Source of the DNA: Chloroflexota bacterium
Lineage (GTDB): Bacteria; Chloroflexota; Anaerolineae; Aggregatilineales; Ch27
Reading direction: 5' to 3'
Assembly (NCBI GenBank): GCA_019873685.1
Contig: JAIOAT010000002.1
Span: forward strand, 1-64,000
DNA: 64,000 nucleotides
Part shown: piece by piece, positions 1 through 7,610 of the stretch
Numbering within the stretch: the stretch's first letter is position 1
Layout: each line of letters starts with the position of its first letter
Position numbers and translations under genes: made by a program
Notes under the pieces: model-generated
Seen by the model: the letters and a program-made list of their open reading frames with translations, nothing else
What the model was told of the DNA's origin: nothing
Databases searched by the model: none

Positions 1-30
1 TTCTAGGGATTCTTGGGTACAGTTCATGTC

Positions 31-90
31 AGGTCTTTCCTGGGGGTTGTCGAGTTGGCGCTTAACAACTTACCCTAGAAAGACCTTTTT
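31..90 (+). terminator. Terminator-like hairpin at the window start
   Basis: A 9-bp arm at 31-39 (AGGTCTTTC) is complementary to 78-86 (GAAAGACCT). Further pairing is possible inside it (GTTGT at 46-50 with ACAAC at 65-69, and a GGG/CCC pair), and five T follow at 86-90. It probably ends a transcript entering from the left of the window. The long loop makes it weaker than a textbook intrinsic terminator. TTCTAGGG at 1-8 is also complementary to CCCTAGAA at 73-80, so a competing fold exists. Confidence 0.45.
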
Positions 91-130
91 CACGACTTTG
101 CAACAGCCCTGCTGGCGAGCGAAATCAGCC

Positions 131-159
131 TTGCCAAAGTCCCTGATGTAAGGTAGTAT
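131..159 (+). promoter_or_regulatory. Sigma70-type promoter of the rpsF operon
   Basis: TTGCCA at 131-136 and TAGTAT at 154-159 are separated by 17 bases. They lie about 120 bases upstream of rpsF and downstream of the terminator-like hairpin. The match to consensus is moderate (about 4 of 6 in each box), but spacing and position fit the start of the ribosomal-protein operon. Confidence 0.45.
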
Positions 160-178
160 GGCCGACGCGAATCGTGAC

Positions 179-238
179 CCGGTTTGAGCGACGCACTGCA
201 AACCGGCTTTCCGCTCTTGACCCGGCATCCCCGCCGGG
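179..238 (+). ncRNA. Possible ribosomal-protein leader upstream of rpsF
   Basis: The leader holds two stem-loops. CCGGTTTG at 179-186 pairs with CAAACCGG at 199-206, and CCCGGC at 221-226 pairs with GCCGGG at 233-238. The second ends shortly before the Shine-Dalgarno sequence (AAAGGAGG, about 257-264). Many bacteria control rpsF-rpsR with an S6:S18-binding leader that presents a CCG element. These CCG-rich stems sit in the right place, but I cannot align them to the known motif, so the call is tentative. Confidence 0.3.
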
Positions 239-277
239 GAGAGGGCAATCCCGAGGAAAGGAGGCGAAAGCCACCTC

Positions 278-565
278 ATGCGTAAATACGAACTGGTTTT
301 TATCATTCGCCCGGATGTCGCGGAAGAGGCTGTTACCGCTGCAATTGAGCAGGTGAAGCAGTGGGTTACGGCGCAATCGGGCGAAGTCCAGCGCGTGGAA
401 CAGTGGGGGCGACGCCGTCTGGCGTACCCGATCAATGACCAGCGTGAAGGACATTACGTGCTGTTCAACCTGATGCTGGCGCCACAGGCCATCGACGAGG
501 TTGAGCGCAACCTCAAGCTGAGCGATGTGATCCTGCGCCACCTGCTGGTGCGCGTTGAGGAGTAG
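278..565 (+). CDS. rpsF: 30S ribosomal protein S6
   Basis: Ribosomal protein S6 binds the central domain of 16S rRNA as a heterodimer with S18. The 95-residue product has the usual S6 length. It begins with the typical MRKYELVFI strand, carries the W-G-R-R-LAYPI segment near residue 43, and ends with the LSDVILRHLLVRVEE stretch expected of the family. The ATG at 278 follows a strong AAAGGAGG at about 13 bases, and no upstream start fits better. It is the first gene of rpsF-ssb-rpsR, an order conserved in many bacteria. Expression is probably driven from the promoter at 131-159, perhaps with feedback through the structured leader. Confidence 0.96.
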   Translation: MRKYELVFIIRPDVAEEAVTAAIEQVKQWVTAQSGEVQRVEQWGRRRLAYPINDQREGHYVLFNLMLAPQAIDEVERNLKLSDVILRHLLVRVEE

Positions 566-643
566 CTGGTGGCGCGGCGGCTTTGCGCTGATACTCCTGA
601 AGGCAGGTGAAGGTGGATCATACTGGGTAGAGGAGTCGTCGTT

Positions 644-1051
644 ATGGGGCGGGGGCTGAATAAGGTCATGATCATCGGCCACCTGGGACGTGACCCGGAG
701 ATGCGGTACACGCCCAGCGGTCGCCCGGTGACCAGCTTTAGTGTGGCGACGAGCCGGACGTGGACATCCGCTGAAGGTGAGCGCCGCGAAGAGGTGGAGT
801 GGTTTAATGTCGTGGCCTGGGGCGCCCTGGCGGAAATCTGCAAGTCGCACCTGACCAAGGGCCAACAGGTCTACATCGAAGGCCGGCTGCAGACGCGCGG
901 CTGGGAAGATGAAAACGGCAAGAAACATTACCGTACCGAGCTGGTGGCCAACGAGATGATCCTGCTGGGTGACCGCCGCGCCCCTGGGGAAATGAACCAG
1001 TATGATTCGTTCGAAGCGGCGGACGACGACGAAGAAGACTACGCATTCTAG
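644..1051 (+). CDS. ssb: Single-stranded DNA-binding protein
   Basis: SSB coats single-stranded DNA during replication, repair and recombination. The 135-residue protein is one OB-fold domain (about residues 5-108): the start MGRGLNKVMIIGHLGRDPE, then the typical VTSFSVATSRTW and EWFNVVAWG segments, then GQQVYIEGRLQTR. The tail is short and acidic (residues 115-135) and ends DDDEEDYAF. That resembles the acidic C-terminal tip SSB uses to recruit partners, although the usual final DIPF is replaced by DYAF. An AGAGGAG ribosome-binding site precedes the ATG. It lies 78 bases after rpsF and is co-transcribed with it. Confidence 0.95.
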   Translation: MGRGLNKVMIIGHLGRDPEMRYTPSGRPVTSFSVATSRTWTSAEGERREEVEWFNVVAWGALAEICKSHLTKGQQVYIEGRLQTRGWEDENGKKHYRTELVANEMILLGDRRAPGEMNQYDSFEAADDDEEDYAF

Positions 1052-1169
1052 GCTCTATCCGCAGCCTGGCAGAACAGGCGGCTGAGGCCCCCTGAGTGAG
1101 CTTTCGGGTAGTTGCGGATGGTTCTGGGCTGGTGAGCAGCTTTCAGCAGCGAATGAATAGGGAAGACCC

Positions 1170-1472
1170 ATGAGCGATCTGGATACACAATACACAGATG
1201 ACATCGGCGGCGACGAGGAACAGTCAGACCGCCGTTCCGGTCGGCGGGGTGGACGCCGGCGTCGCGTGTGCCCGTTCTGCGGGGATAAGATACGCGAAGT
1301 TGACTACAAGGACGCCGATCTGTTGCGTCGCTATGTCAACGAGGAAGGCAAGATCCGCCCACGCCGCCAGACGAACGTTTGCGCACGCCATCAGCGCAGC
1401 CTGGCCCAGGCGGTGAAGCGGGCGCGTCACCTGGCGCTGCTGCCTTTCACGGGGCAGCATGTGCACGGGTAA
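1170..1472 (+). CDS. rpsR: 30S ribosomal protein S18
   Basis: S18 pairs with S6 in the platform of the small subunit. The 100-residue product has an acidic, then Arg-rich N-terminal extension (to about residue 33) followed by the S18 core. The core shows [15 protein letters not shown], then [16 protein letters not shown], then the basic [23 protein letters not shown] segment that ends most S18 proteins. The two N-terminal cysteines plus the later Cys suggest a zinc-binding form of S18. It is the third gene of the operon, after a 118-base gap, and is followed by a hairpin that may end most transcripts. Confidence 0.95.
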   Translation: MSDLDTQYTDDIGGDEEQSDRRSGRRGGRRRRVCPFCGDKIREVDYKDADLLRRYVNEEGKIRPRRQTNVCARHQRSLAQAVKRARHLALLPFTGQHVHG

Positions 1473-1500
1473 GTCAGGCAGGGGTGCTTGTGACCAGACG

Positions 1501-1548
1501 GGCATGGAAGGCTGATGTTCGGTCGGCCTTCCGTGCCATGTCTGTTTG
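1501..1548 (+). terminator. Stem-loop between rpsR and the isomerase gene
   Basis: GGCATGGAAGGC at 1501-1512 pairs with GCCTTCCGTGCC at 1526-1537 (12 pairs, one of them G-T) across a 13-base loop. The T-run after it is poor (ATGTCTGTTTG), so it may act as a partial terminator or mRNA stabiliser between the ribosomal genes and the next CDS. Confidence 0.5.
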
Positions 1549-1584
1549 AGGTCGGCGTCCTACAACGAGGAGAAGATAATCCGT

Positions 1585-2892
1585 ATGGCCAAGAAAGCCA
1601 CCACGGGCGTCCCCACCCGGCGTAAGGCTTCGCCGGAGCAGGAAGGTCCTCGCACGTATCTTTCCCGCGCGGAACGCGAGGCGCGCGCGCAACGCTGGGT
1701 GCTGATCGGTATTGGTGTGGCGCTCGGACTGGCGCTGATCGTGCTGCTGGCCGGGATCATCATCGAAGGGTTTGTGCGCCCCAACCAGCCGGTTGCCGTT
1801 GTCAACGGTGTGGCGGTCACTACGGCGGACTTTGAGAAGCGCGTGCGGCTGGAGCGCTGGCAAACCGGCCAGTTGTTGCTGAACGTCGCCGGTCTGTACG
1901 GCGTGGAAATGCTGACCGACCAGAACAGCCCCTTCTACCAGCAGGTGATCCAGCTCCTGCCGGGGCGGGAGGCGCTGCTGGGCAGCCAGGTGCGCGACAC
2001 GATGGTGGATGAAATCCTGATCCGCCAGGAGGCGGCGGCACGGCAGATCACCGCGGAGGCTGCGGAGATTGACGCCCGGATCCAGGATTTCTTTGGCTAC
2101 AACCCCAACCCGGAAGAGCCAACGGCCACGCCGGTGCCGTCAGCGACACCTACGCCGATCGTATCGCCCACGCCTTCCCCGACGCCGACGGCTACGCCGG
2201 AGCCTTCGGAGACTCCGCTGCCGACAGTCACGCCGCAGCCAACCGCTACGCCACAGCCGACACTGACTGCTGAAGAGCTGGCTACGCGCTACCAGGAGGT
2301 CTCTGAGGGCTACCTGAGCCGGGCGGCGGAAGTCTCTGGCCTGAGCCGGGAAGAAATCCGGGCGATCTTCGAGGTACAGGTGCTGCGGGAAAAACTCCAG
2401 CAGGCGGTGACCGAAGACATCGGGCCGATTGAGGAGCAGGTGAACGCGCGGCACATCCTGGTCAAGACCGAGCAGGAAGCGCAGGATGTCCTGGCGGCCC
2501 TGGCGGAAGGCGAGTCCTTCGCGGAACTGGCCCGCGCCGTCTCGATCGATACTGGCAGCGGTCGTCTGGGCGGTGAACTGGGCTGGGCTGGCCGTGGCAA
2601 GTATGTCGCTGAATTTGAGGATGCCGTCTTCAACGGCGAGATCGGCCCGATTATCGGCCCGGTGCAATCGGAGTACGGCTATCACATCGTGCAGATTCAC
2701 GCCCGTGAGGATCGTGAACTGACGGCGGCGGAGCTTGAGCAGAAGCGCCAGACAGCTTTCACCGAGTGGCTTGCCGAGCGACGTAGCAGCGCCGAGATCA
2801 CCTATCCGTACAGCTACACCGACCGCACGCCGGACGATCCGACGATCTATGATCTCGGTCTGGCTTCGTTGCTTGGCGGTAGCGGATCGTAA
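1585..2892 (+). CDS. Membrane-anchored parvulin-type peptidyl-prolyl isomerase
   Basis: This is a SurA/PrsA-like foldase, expected to help exported proteins fold outside the membrane. The 435-residue product has a basic N-terminal tail, one membrane helix at about residues 38-60 and a SurA_N-like helical region from about 65. A Thr/Pro-rich linker follows (about 175-235), then a parvulin rotamase domain at about 285-380. The rotamase domain starts NARHILV and holds SFAELARAVS, GGELGW and GYHIVQI, all standard parvulin signatures. The ATG at 1585 is preferred because GAGGAG precedes it; an in-frame TTG at 1546 has no such site. It stands alone between the rpsR hairpin and a strong terminator. 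Its partners are unknown. Confidence 0.88.
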   Translation: MAKKATTGVPTRRKASPEQEGPRTYLSRAEREARAQRWVLIGIGVALGLALIVLLAGIIIEGFVRPNQPVAVVNGVAVTTADFEKRVRLERWQTGQLLLNVAGLYGVEMLTDQNSPFYQQVIQLLPGREALLGSQVRDTMVDEILIRQEAAARQITAEAAEIDARIQDFFGYNPNPEEPTATPVPSATPTPIVSPTPSPTPTATPEPSETPLPTVTPQPTATPQPTLTAEELATRYQEVSEGYLSRAAEVSGLSREEIRAIFEVQVLREKLQQAVTEDIGPIEEQVNARHILVKTEQEAQDVLAALAEGESFAELARAVSIDTGSGRLGGELGWAGRGKYVAEFEDAVFNGEIGPIIGPVQSEYGYHIVQIHAREDRELTAAELEQKRQTAFTEWLAERRSSAEITYPYSYTDRTPDDPTIYDLGLASLLGGSGS

Positions 2893-2946
2893 CCGCGCCT
2901 GAGGCCAGGGGTACAGCACTGGCTGGAACCGAATCTGATGCGCACG

Positions 2947-2978
2947 CGCCGGGTGGTTTTGCCGCCCGGCGTTTTTTT
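2947..2978 (+). terminator. Rho-independent terminator
   Basis: CGCCGGG at 2947-2953 pairs with CCCGGCG at 2965-2971, with extra G-C pairs inside, and seven T follow at 2972-2978. It ends the operon that began with rpsF and the isomerase gene. Confidence 0.92.
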
Positions 2979-3052
2979 GTCTGGCAGAAGGGGGGCGTCA
3001 GGAGATCAGCCCTTTCCAACCTGGCGCCCTCGACACTCAGACGATGAAATGC

Positions 3053-3081
3053 TTGATCTGAAGTTGAAGTTGTCCTATGAT
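3053..3081 (+). promoter_or_regulatory. Promoter of the GntR/LacI regulator gene
   Basis: TTGATC at 3053-3058 and TATGAT at 3076-3081 are exactly 17 bases apart, giving 4 of 6 and 5 of 6 matches to sigma70 boxes. The predicted start near 3088 puts the palindrome at 3095-3108 at about +7 to +20, where a bound repressor would block transcription. Confidence 0.7.
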
Positions 3082-3094
3082 GAGCTTGAGCGGA

Positions 3095-3108
3095 CTTGTC
3101 CGGACAAG
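3095..3108. promoter_or_regulatory. AraR-like operator palindrome
   Basis: CTTGTCCGGACAAG is a perfect 14-bp palindrome two bases before the regulator's ATG and just downstream of its promoter. Bacillus AraR, which also joins a GntR DNA-binding domain to a LacI-type sensor, binds sites of the form TTGTNCGNACAA, and this site fits that form. Autoregulation is inferred. I saw no second full copy upstream of the transporter genes. Confidence 0.7.
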
Positions 3109-3110
3109 AC

Positions 3111-4253
3111 ATGACAGGCATGTTTAAGCTTTCCAAGACCAGCTCGCTGCCCCTGCACACGCAACTCCTCAACGAACTCCGTCATGCCATCCTGAGTGGG
3201 CGGCTTAAGCCACATGACCGTCTCCCCGGTGAATTCGAGCTGGTGGAGCAGCTTGGCATCAGCCGGACGACGATTCAGAAAGCCTGGGATGCTGCCGAAG
3301 ATGAAGGGTTGATCTACCGCGTTCCCGCCAAAGGGACGTATGTTGCTGCTCCACAACAGGGGCCGCAGGCCTCGCGGAGCGTCGGCTTTCTGGTTCCGCA
3401 GTTCCTGTACACGTTTGACGGCGATCTGCTTGACGGAGCGGAGAAGGTTTTACGCCAGCACGGCTATCGGCTGCTCTTCGCCCAGACAGAGCGACGAGTC
3501 GAAGAGGAGAATCGCCTGCTGCATACGATGTGCCAGGAGGGGGTGGTGGGGTTTCTCCTCTGGCCGGTCAGTGACCCGGAAGAGAAACGGATTCTGAGCG
3601 GCGAGAATTGCCGCGTGCCGATCGTGCTGCTCGATCGTCCTATCCCCGGTGTGGCGTTGCCATGCGTCACCAGCCGCAACTACGAAGGCGGTATGCAGAT
3701 CATGACGCATTTGCTGGAACTGGGGCACCGGCGGATCGCGTTTCTGGCCTGGCCGCACCTGAACCTGTGGCCGATTGCCGAACGGTTCCGCGCGTATCAG
3801 GATGCGATGCGCGGCGCGGGTTTGGCGCCGATGGCCGAGCCATTGTACATCGGTGTGCCCTCCACTGAGGCGTCCAACTACCGGCGGCTGGCTCAATCTG
3901 CCCAGGAAGATGTTCAAAAGTTAGCTGCTTTGTTGAGCCAGCCCGATCGCCCGACGGCGCTCTTTGCCATGAATGACCTGGTGGCCATGCTGGCGCTACA
4001 GGCGGCCCGCCGGGCTGGCGTGCGCGTTCCAGAAGATCTTTCAATTGCCGGATTTGACAACCTGGAAATGACCGAACATGTGACCCCACCATTGACGACG
4101 GTGGCCCAGGATGTGCGTTTGATGGGCGCGGAGGCAGCAAGACGTTTGCTGGCGTTGATCGCCGGGGAGCCGGTGCAGGAGGTCTTTACGCTGCTGCCGA
4201 CCCGCCTGATTGTCCGTGAGTCGACCGGCCCGGCTCCGAAAGGAGGTGTGTAG
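3111..4253 (+). CDS. GntR/LacI hybrid transcriptional regulator, AraR-like
   Basis: A sugar-responsive repressor is predicted. The 380-residue protein has an N-terminal GntR winged helix (about 5-75) with PLHTQLLNELRHAILSGRL, LPGEFELVEQLGISRTT and the wing GTYVA. A LacI/periplasmic-binding-type sensor follows (about 85-375), with RSVGFLVPQF, HRRIAFL, TALFAMND and SIAGFDN. This architecture is that of Bacillus AraR, and the palindrome just upstream matches the AraR site pattern. The ATG at 3111 is used (ATG 3120 is also possible); an in-frame TTG at 3096 would lie inside the operator. The sugar importer follows 153 bases downstream on the same strand, so that operon is its likely target. The inducer is not known; pentose or pentose oligomers are a guess from the AraR likeness. 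Confidence 0.88.
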   Translation: MTGMFKLSKTSSLPLHTQLLNELRHAILSGRLKPHDRLPGEFELVEQLGISRTTIQKAWDAAEDEGLIYRVPAKGTYVAAPQQGPQASRSVGFLVPQFLYTFDGDLLDGAEKVLRQHGYRLLFAQTERRVEEENRLLHTMCQEGVVGFLLWPVSDPEEKRILSGENCRVPIVLLDRPIPGVALPCVTSRNYEGGMQIMTHLLELGHRRIAFLAWPHLNLWPIAERFRAYQDAMRGAGLAPMAEPLYIGVPSTEASNYRRLAQSAQEDVQKLAALLSQPDRPTALFAMNDLVAMLALQAARRAGVRVPEDLSIAGFDNLEMTEHVTPPLTTVAQDVRLMGAEAARRLLALIAGEPVQEVFTLLPTRLIVRESTGPAPKGGV

Positions 4254-4406
4254 CGCAGGAGTAGACTGAGCCGCAACCGATTGCTGAGCTGCCGGGCCAG
4301 GGAGCGATTCGCACTTGCACCCGGTCAGCGCCACGGGCCACGCTTTTCAGTGGCACTCGCAACGCCGAAATGCTGTGTTTTGAACTTTGGAACGAGGAGA
4401 AGCAAG

Positions 4407-5780
4407 ATGCTCACAAAGAAGTTTGGCAGTCTGCTGCTTGTTCTCGCCCTGATTCTGGTGGCAGCAGCGCCCGTGCTGGCGCAGGGTGAAGAAATCCGTC
4501 TGACCATGACCTGCCGGTGCGTGGCGGGTGGCGTGAACAACAACCTGGTGGTGTGGCTAAACACCTACGTCTTCCCCACCTTCCAGGAGAAGATGGCCGC
4601 GGAAGGCAAGAATGTGGTCGTCGAACTGGTGGAGTTTGGCGGCGGTGATGAACAGCTCAAGGAGCAGTACGCGCTTGACCTGGGCGTCGGCGCCGGCCAT
4701 GACCTCTTCGCCTTCGACGGCTTCTGGGTGCCGGAGTTTGTAGAAGCCGGTCTGCTGAAGCCGCTCGATGAGATCGCGGGCGAAGCGGTCACCAGCTGGG
4801 AAGGCTGGGAGCATATCACGCCGGGCATCCAGAGTATTCTGGGTTACCAGGGCAAGCTGTATGGCATTGCCAGTGGCACCGATGTGCGCCAGATCTTCTA
4901 TCGTACAGACGTTTTTGAACAGGCTGGTATCGAGATGCCCTGGCAGCCAACCAGCTGGGCGGAACTGCTGGACACCGCGCGCGCCCTGAAGGAAGCCGGC
5001 GTGGAGATTCCGCTGCAGGTGAACGCGGGCACGGCGATGGGCGAAGCCACCACTATGCAGGGCTGGTTCATGGTCCTGCTGGGCGCTGGCGAGCACATGT
5101 ATGACTTCGAGGATGGCAAGTGGATCGTCAGCAGCCCGGCCATCCTGAACGCGCTGAACTTCTACAAGACCGTCTACCTGGATGAAGGTCTGGGTGACGC
5201 CCGGATGCAGCTGGTGGCTGACGGTCGTGACCGTTCGTTCCAGGCGTTCGCTGAGGGCCGTGTTGGCATGCTGGTGGAAGGCGACTGGTTCTGGCGTTCG
5301 GCCATCCTGAACTTCCTGGATGTCCCAACCCGTAACCAGGTGGTGGGCTGGGCGAAGATGCCCGCTATGGAACCGGGCAAGGGGTATCGTGGACAGGACT
5401 TCGTCACGATCTCCGGCGGTACGGGCTGGGTGCTGAATCCCAATACCGAGCATCCGCTGGAGGCCTGGGAGCTGCTGGCTCACATGTCCAGCCTGGACGC
5501 CCAGCGCGCCTGGGAGCTGATCCAGCCGCGCATCAACTTCCGCGATGACGTGCCCGTTGGCGGCGACCCGGTCATGTCGGCAATGGCTGATGCGCTGCTG
5601 CCGCTGACCACCGTCCGTCCGATGCTGCCCGCGTACCCGCAGATCTCGTACGAGGCGCAGCTGATGACCGAGCGTGTCGTCTCTGGCGAGATGACGCCGG
5701 AAGAAGCGATGGCGGCCTATGCGGAAGCCGTCACGGAACTGGTGGGCGAGGAGAACGTCAAGAGCATCCCGCTCCAGTAA
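4407..5780 (+). CDS. Sugar ABC transporter, extracellular solute-binding protein
   Basis: A family-1 solute-binding protein that delivers a sugar or related solute to the permeases encoded next. The 457-residue product starts with a Sec signal peptide (basic MLTKKFG, hydrophobic core, cleavage after APVLAQ near residue 23). There is no lipobox cysteine, so it is either free or held by charge. The fold shows the usual two-lobe features: a Gly-rich GGGDEQLKEQYALDL segment, then DLFAFDGFWVPEF and YGIASGTDVRQIFYRTD in the hinge region. The ATG at 4407 follows GAGGAGAAG; the longer in-frame opening at 4281 lacks a signal sequence and is rejected. A stem-loop separates it from the permease genes. 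Substrate is not identifiable from sequence alone. Confidence 0.92.
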   Translation: MLTKKFGSLLLVLALILVAAAPVLAQGEEIRLTMTCRCVAGGVNNNLVVWLNTYVFPTFQEKMAAEGKNVVVELVEFGGGDEQLKEQYALDLGVGAGHDLFAFDGFWVPEFVEAGLLKPLDEIAGEAVTSWEGWEHITPGIQSILGYQGKLYGIASGTDVRQIFYRTDVFEQAGIEMPWQPTSWAELLDTARALKEAGVEIPLQVNAGTAMGEATTMQGWFMVLLGAGEHMYDFEDGKWIVSSPAILNALNFYKTVYLDEGLGDARMQLVADGRDRSFQAFAEGRVGMLVEGDWFWRSAILNFLDVPTRNQVVGWAKMPAMEPGKGYRGQDFVTISGGTGWVLNPNTEHPLEAWELLAHMSSLDAQRAWELIQPRINFRDDVPVGGDPVMSAMADALLPLTTVRPMLPAYPQISYEAQLMTERVVSGEMTPEEAMAAYAEAVTELVGEENVKSIPLQ

Positions 5781-5800
5781 CAGGAATCCGACTCGGCAGT

Positions 5801-5832
5801 GGGGCCGGGCTGGCCTCGTCAGGCCCGGCCCC
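5801..5832 (+). terminator. Stem-loop after the binding-protein gene, partial terminator
   Basis: GGGGCCGGGC at 5801-5810 pairs perfectly with GCCCGGCCCC at 5823-5832. Only CTTTGATT follows, so full termination is unlikely. Such hairpins between a binding-protein gene and its permeases usually stabilise or enrich the upstream message. Equivalent structures follow both other binding-protein genes in this window. Confidence 0.7.
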
Positions 5833-5855
5833 CTTTGATTGTCAAGGGGTGCAGT

Positions 5856-6764
5856 GTGGAGCAACAGCGAGGCGTCTTTTCCAGCAGGGTTGGCCTGGCT
5901 TTTCTGACTCCGGCCCTGTTCTTTGTGGTTGTTTTTTTGCTTTTCCCCTTTGTGTGGATCTTCTACCTGAGCTTTACCAACCAGACGCTGACGGGCGCTT
6001 CCGCTCTCAGCCCGTCTTTTGTCGGCCTGGAAAACTATGCGCGGCTGTTCGACTTCGACCGCTGGGCACGGGCGGGGGAGTTCGGCAGCGCGCTGTGGAT
6101 CACCATCCAGTTTGTGCTGGGTTCGGCGCTGCTGGGGCAGGCGGTGGTTGGCCTGACGATCGCCTGGGCCTTCTACCGGCGTAAGGGATTGCTGAGGGAG
6201 ATCGTCTTTACGCTGGCGGTGCTGGCCTGGATCATCCCGGATGTGGTGGTGGCGTTCGCCTGGAGCGCCTTTCTGGATTACGAGCAGGGCACGTTGAACG
6301 CGATTCTGGGGGCGCTCGGTCTGGGTCGCCCTGACTGGCTGTTCCGCTACCCGCTGATCTCGATCATCCTGTTCAACACCTGGCGCGGCTCGGCCTTTTC
6401 GATCCTGCTGTTTTCGTCCGCGCTGGAGACGATACCGCCTTCTTACGTGGAAACCGCAGATGTAGTCGGCGCCTCGGCCTGGCAGAAGTTCCGGGATATC
6501 CTCTTCCCGCTGTTGCGCGGTCACATTCTGACAGACCTGATCTTGATTACCCTGTGGACCTTCAATGTCTTCACGCCGTACCTGCTGACCGGCGGCGGGC
6601 CGACGTTCAAGACGGAAGTTGTGTCCATTTATATCTACCGTACCGCGTTCAAGTTCTTTGAGTTTGGCAAAGGCGGCGCGATAGCCGTGGTCGTGATGCT
6701 GATCAACCTGACTCTGGCAATGGGCTATCTGGCCATGCTGCGCCGGCAAAAGGCAAGCGCATGA
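5856..6764 (+). CDS. Sugar ABC transporter permease, MalF type
   Basis: One of the two inner-membrane subunits of the importer. The 302-residue protein has six predicted membrane helices, the first at about residues 12-38 (LTPALFFVVVFLLFPF). The cytoplasmic coupling loop matches the EAA motif in the form ETADVVGASAWQKFRDILFPLL at about 205-226. The GTG at 5856 is chosen because AAGGGG precedes it and the hydrophobic segment starts soon after. The longer opening at 5799 would run through the hairpin. It overlaps the next permease gene by four bases (ATGA), which suggests translational coupling. Confidence 0.92.
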   Translation: MEQQRGVFSSRVGLAFLTPALFFVVVFLLFPFVWIFYLSFTNQTLTGASALSPSFVGLENYARLFDFDRWARAGEFGSALWITIQFVLGSALLGQAVVGLTIAWAFYRRKGLLREIVFTLAVLAWIIPDVVVAFAWSAFLDYEQGTLNAILGALGLGRPDWLFRYPLISIILFNTWRGSAFSILLFSSALETIPPSYVETADVVGASAWQKFRDILFPLLRGHILTDLILITLWTFNVFTPYLLTGGGPTFKTEVVSIYIYRTAFKFFEFGKGGAIAVVVMLINLTLAMGYLAMLRRQKASA

Positions 6765-7591
6765 ACCGTTACGAATCTCCACTGGCCCGTGTGGGCATTG
6801 TGTTGTTCACCATGCTGGCGGCGTCTTTCTTCGCTTTGCCGCTGCTGTGGCTGGCAACCGCGCCGTTTGACGCGCGGGTCAACCTGACGGTGCACATCCC
6901 GGCTGAGTTGACGCTTGACAACTTCCGGGCGGTCTTTCAGAACTCGTTTGCCGTGCGCGCCCTGCTGGTCAACAACCTGATCATTGCGGGCGGGGCGATG
7001 CTGACAGTCGCTACGGTGGCGACACTGGCCTCCTATGGCCTCTCTCGCACGCGCATTCCGGGACGCGATATCCTGGTGTACGTGCTGATCCTGTTTTCGT
7101 CGGTGGTGGGAGGGACGGCGGCGATGGTGCCGCTGTTCCTGCTGGCTTACCATCTGGGTCTGGTCGATACGCACATTGGCGTGATCCTGGTGATGAGCGG
7201 CGGTCTGCTGCCTTCGGCGATCTTCATCATGCGCGACTTCGTGGACACGATCCCGCGCTCGTATGAGGAGGCGGCGCTGGTCTTTGGCGCGTCGCCGTTG
7301 CATATCTTCCGCGATATTGCGTTCCCGCTGGTGCGGCCCGGCGTGGCGGTGGTCGCAATCTGGGCGTTTGTGAACGCCTGGGGCGCTTTCCTGATCCCGG
7401 TAGTGTTGCTACGCAGCCCGCACAATATGCCCGCTTCGGTGGCGCTCTATTCGTTCTACAGTGAGGCCGGGACGCCGGTGCATACACTGGTGGCCGCTTA
7501 TGCGTTTCTGTACACCATCCCGGTTCTGGTGCTGTATCTGATTGTCAACTGGCGCTTTGGCTTCCGCTTCTTTGGCGGCATCAAACGATAA
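6761..7591 (+). CDS. Sugar ABC transporter permease, MalG type
   Basis: The second membrane subunit of the importer. The 276-residue protein has a membrane helix at about residues 10-30 and five more. Its EAA coupling loop reads SYEEAALVFGASPLHIFRDIAFPL at about 165-190, followed by RPGVAVVAIWAF. The ATG overlaps the upstream permease stop. The next gene, the ATPase, starts 19 bases after its stop, so binding protein, two permeases and ATPase form one operon. Length and topology are normal for the family. Confidence 0.92.
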   Translation: MNRYESPLARVGIVLFTMLAASFFALPLLWLATAPFDARVNLTVHIPAELTLDNFRAVFQNSFAVRALLVNNLIIAGGAMLTVATVATLASYGLSRTRIPGRDILVYVLILFSSVVGGTAAMVPLFLLAYHLGLVDTHIGVILVMSGGLLPSAIFIMRDFVDTIPRSYEEAALVFGASPLHIFRDIAFPLVRPGVAVVAIWAFVNAWGAFLIPVVLLRSPHNMPASVALYSFYSEAGTPVHTLVAAYAFLYTIPVLVLYLIVNWRFGFRFFGGIKR

Positions 7592-7610
7592 TCGACAGGA
7601 CAGGCACGCA

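Noticed and set aside
86-115. Possible insertion-sequence end near the window start (TTTGCAACAGCCC)
   Set aside because: It resembles ends of some IS families in a few bases only; no transposase frame or matching inverted copy is seen.
1057-1119. 7-bp inverted repeat (ATCCGCA / TGCGGAT) between ssb and rpsR
   Set aside because: Short arms and a 49-base loop make a functional hairpin unlikely.
4557-6782. 741-residue open frame on the minus strand
   Set aside because: It runs antisense through the binding-protein and permease genes, has a composition typical of high-GC shadow frames, and no recognisable domain.
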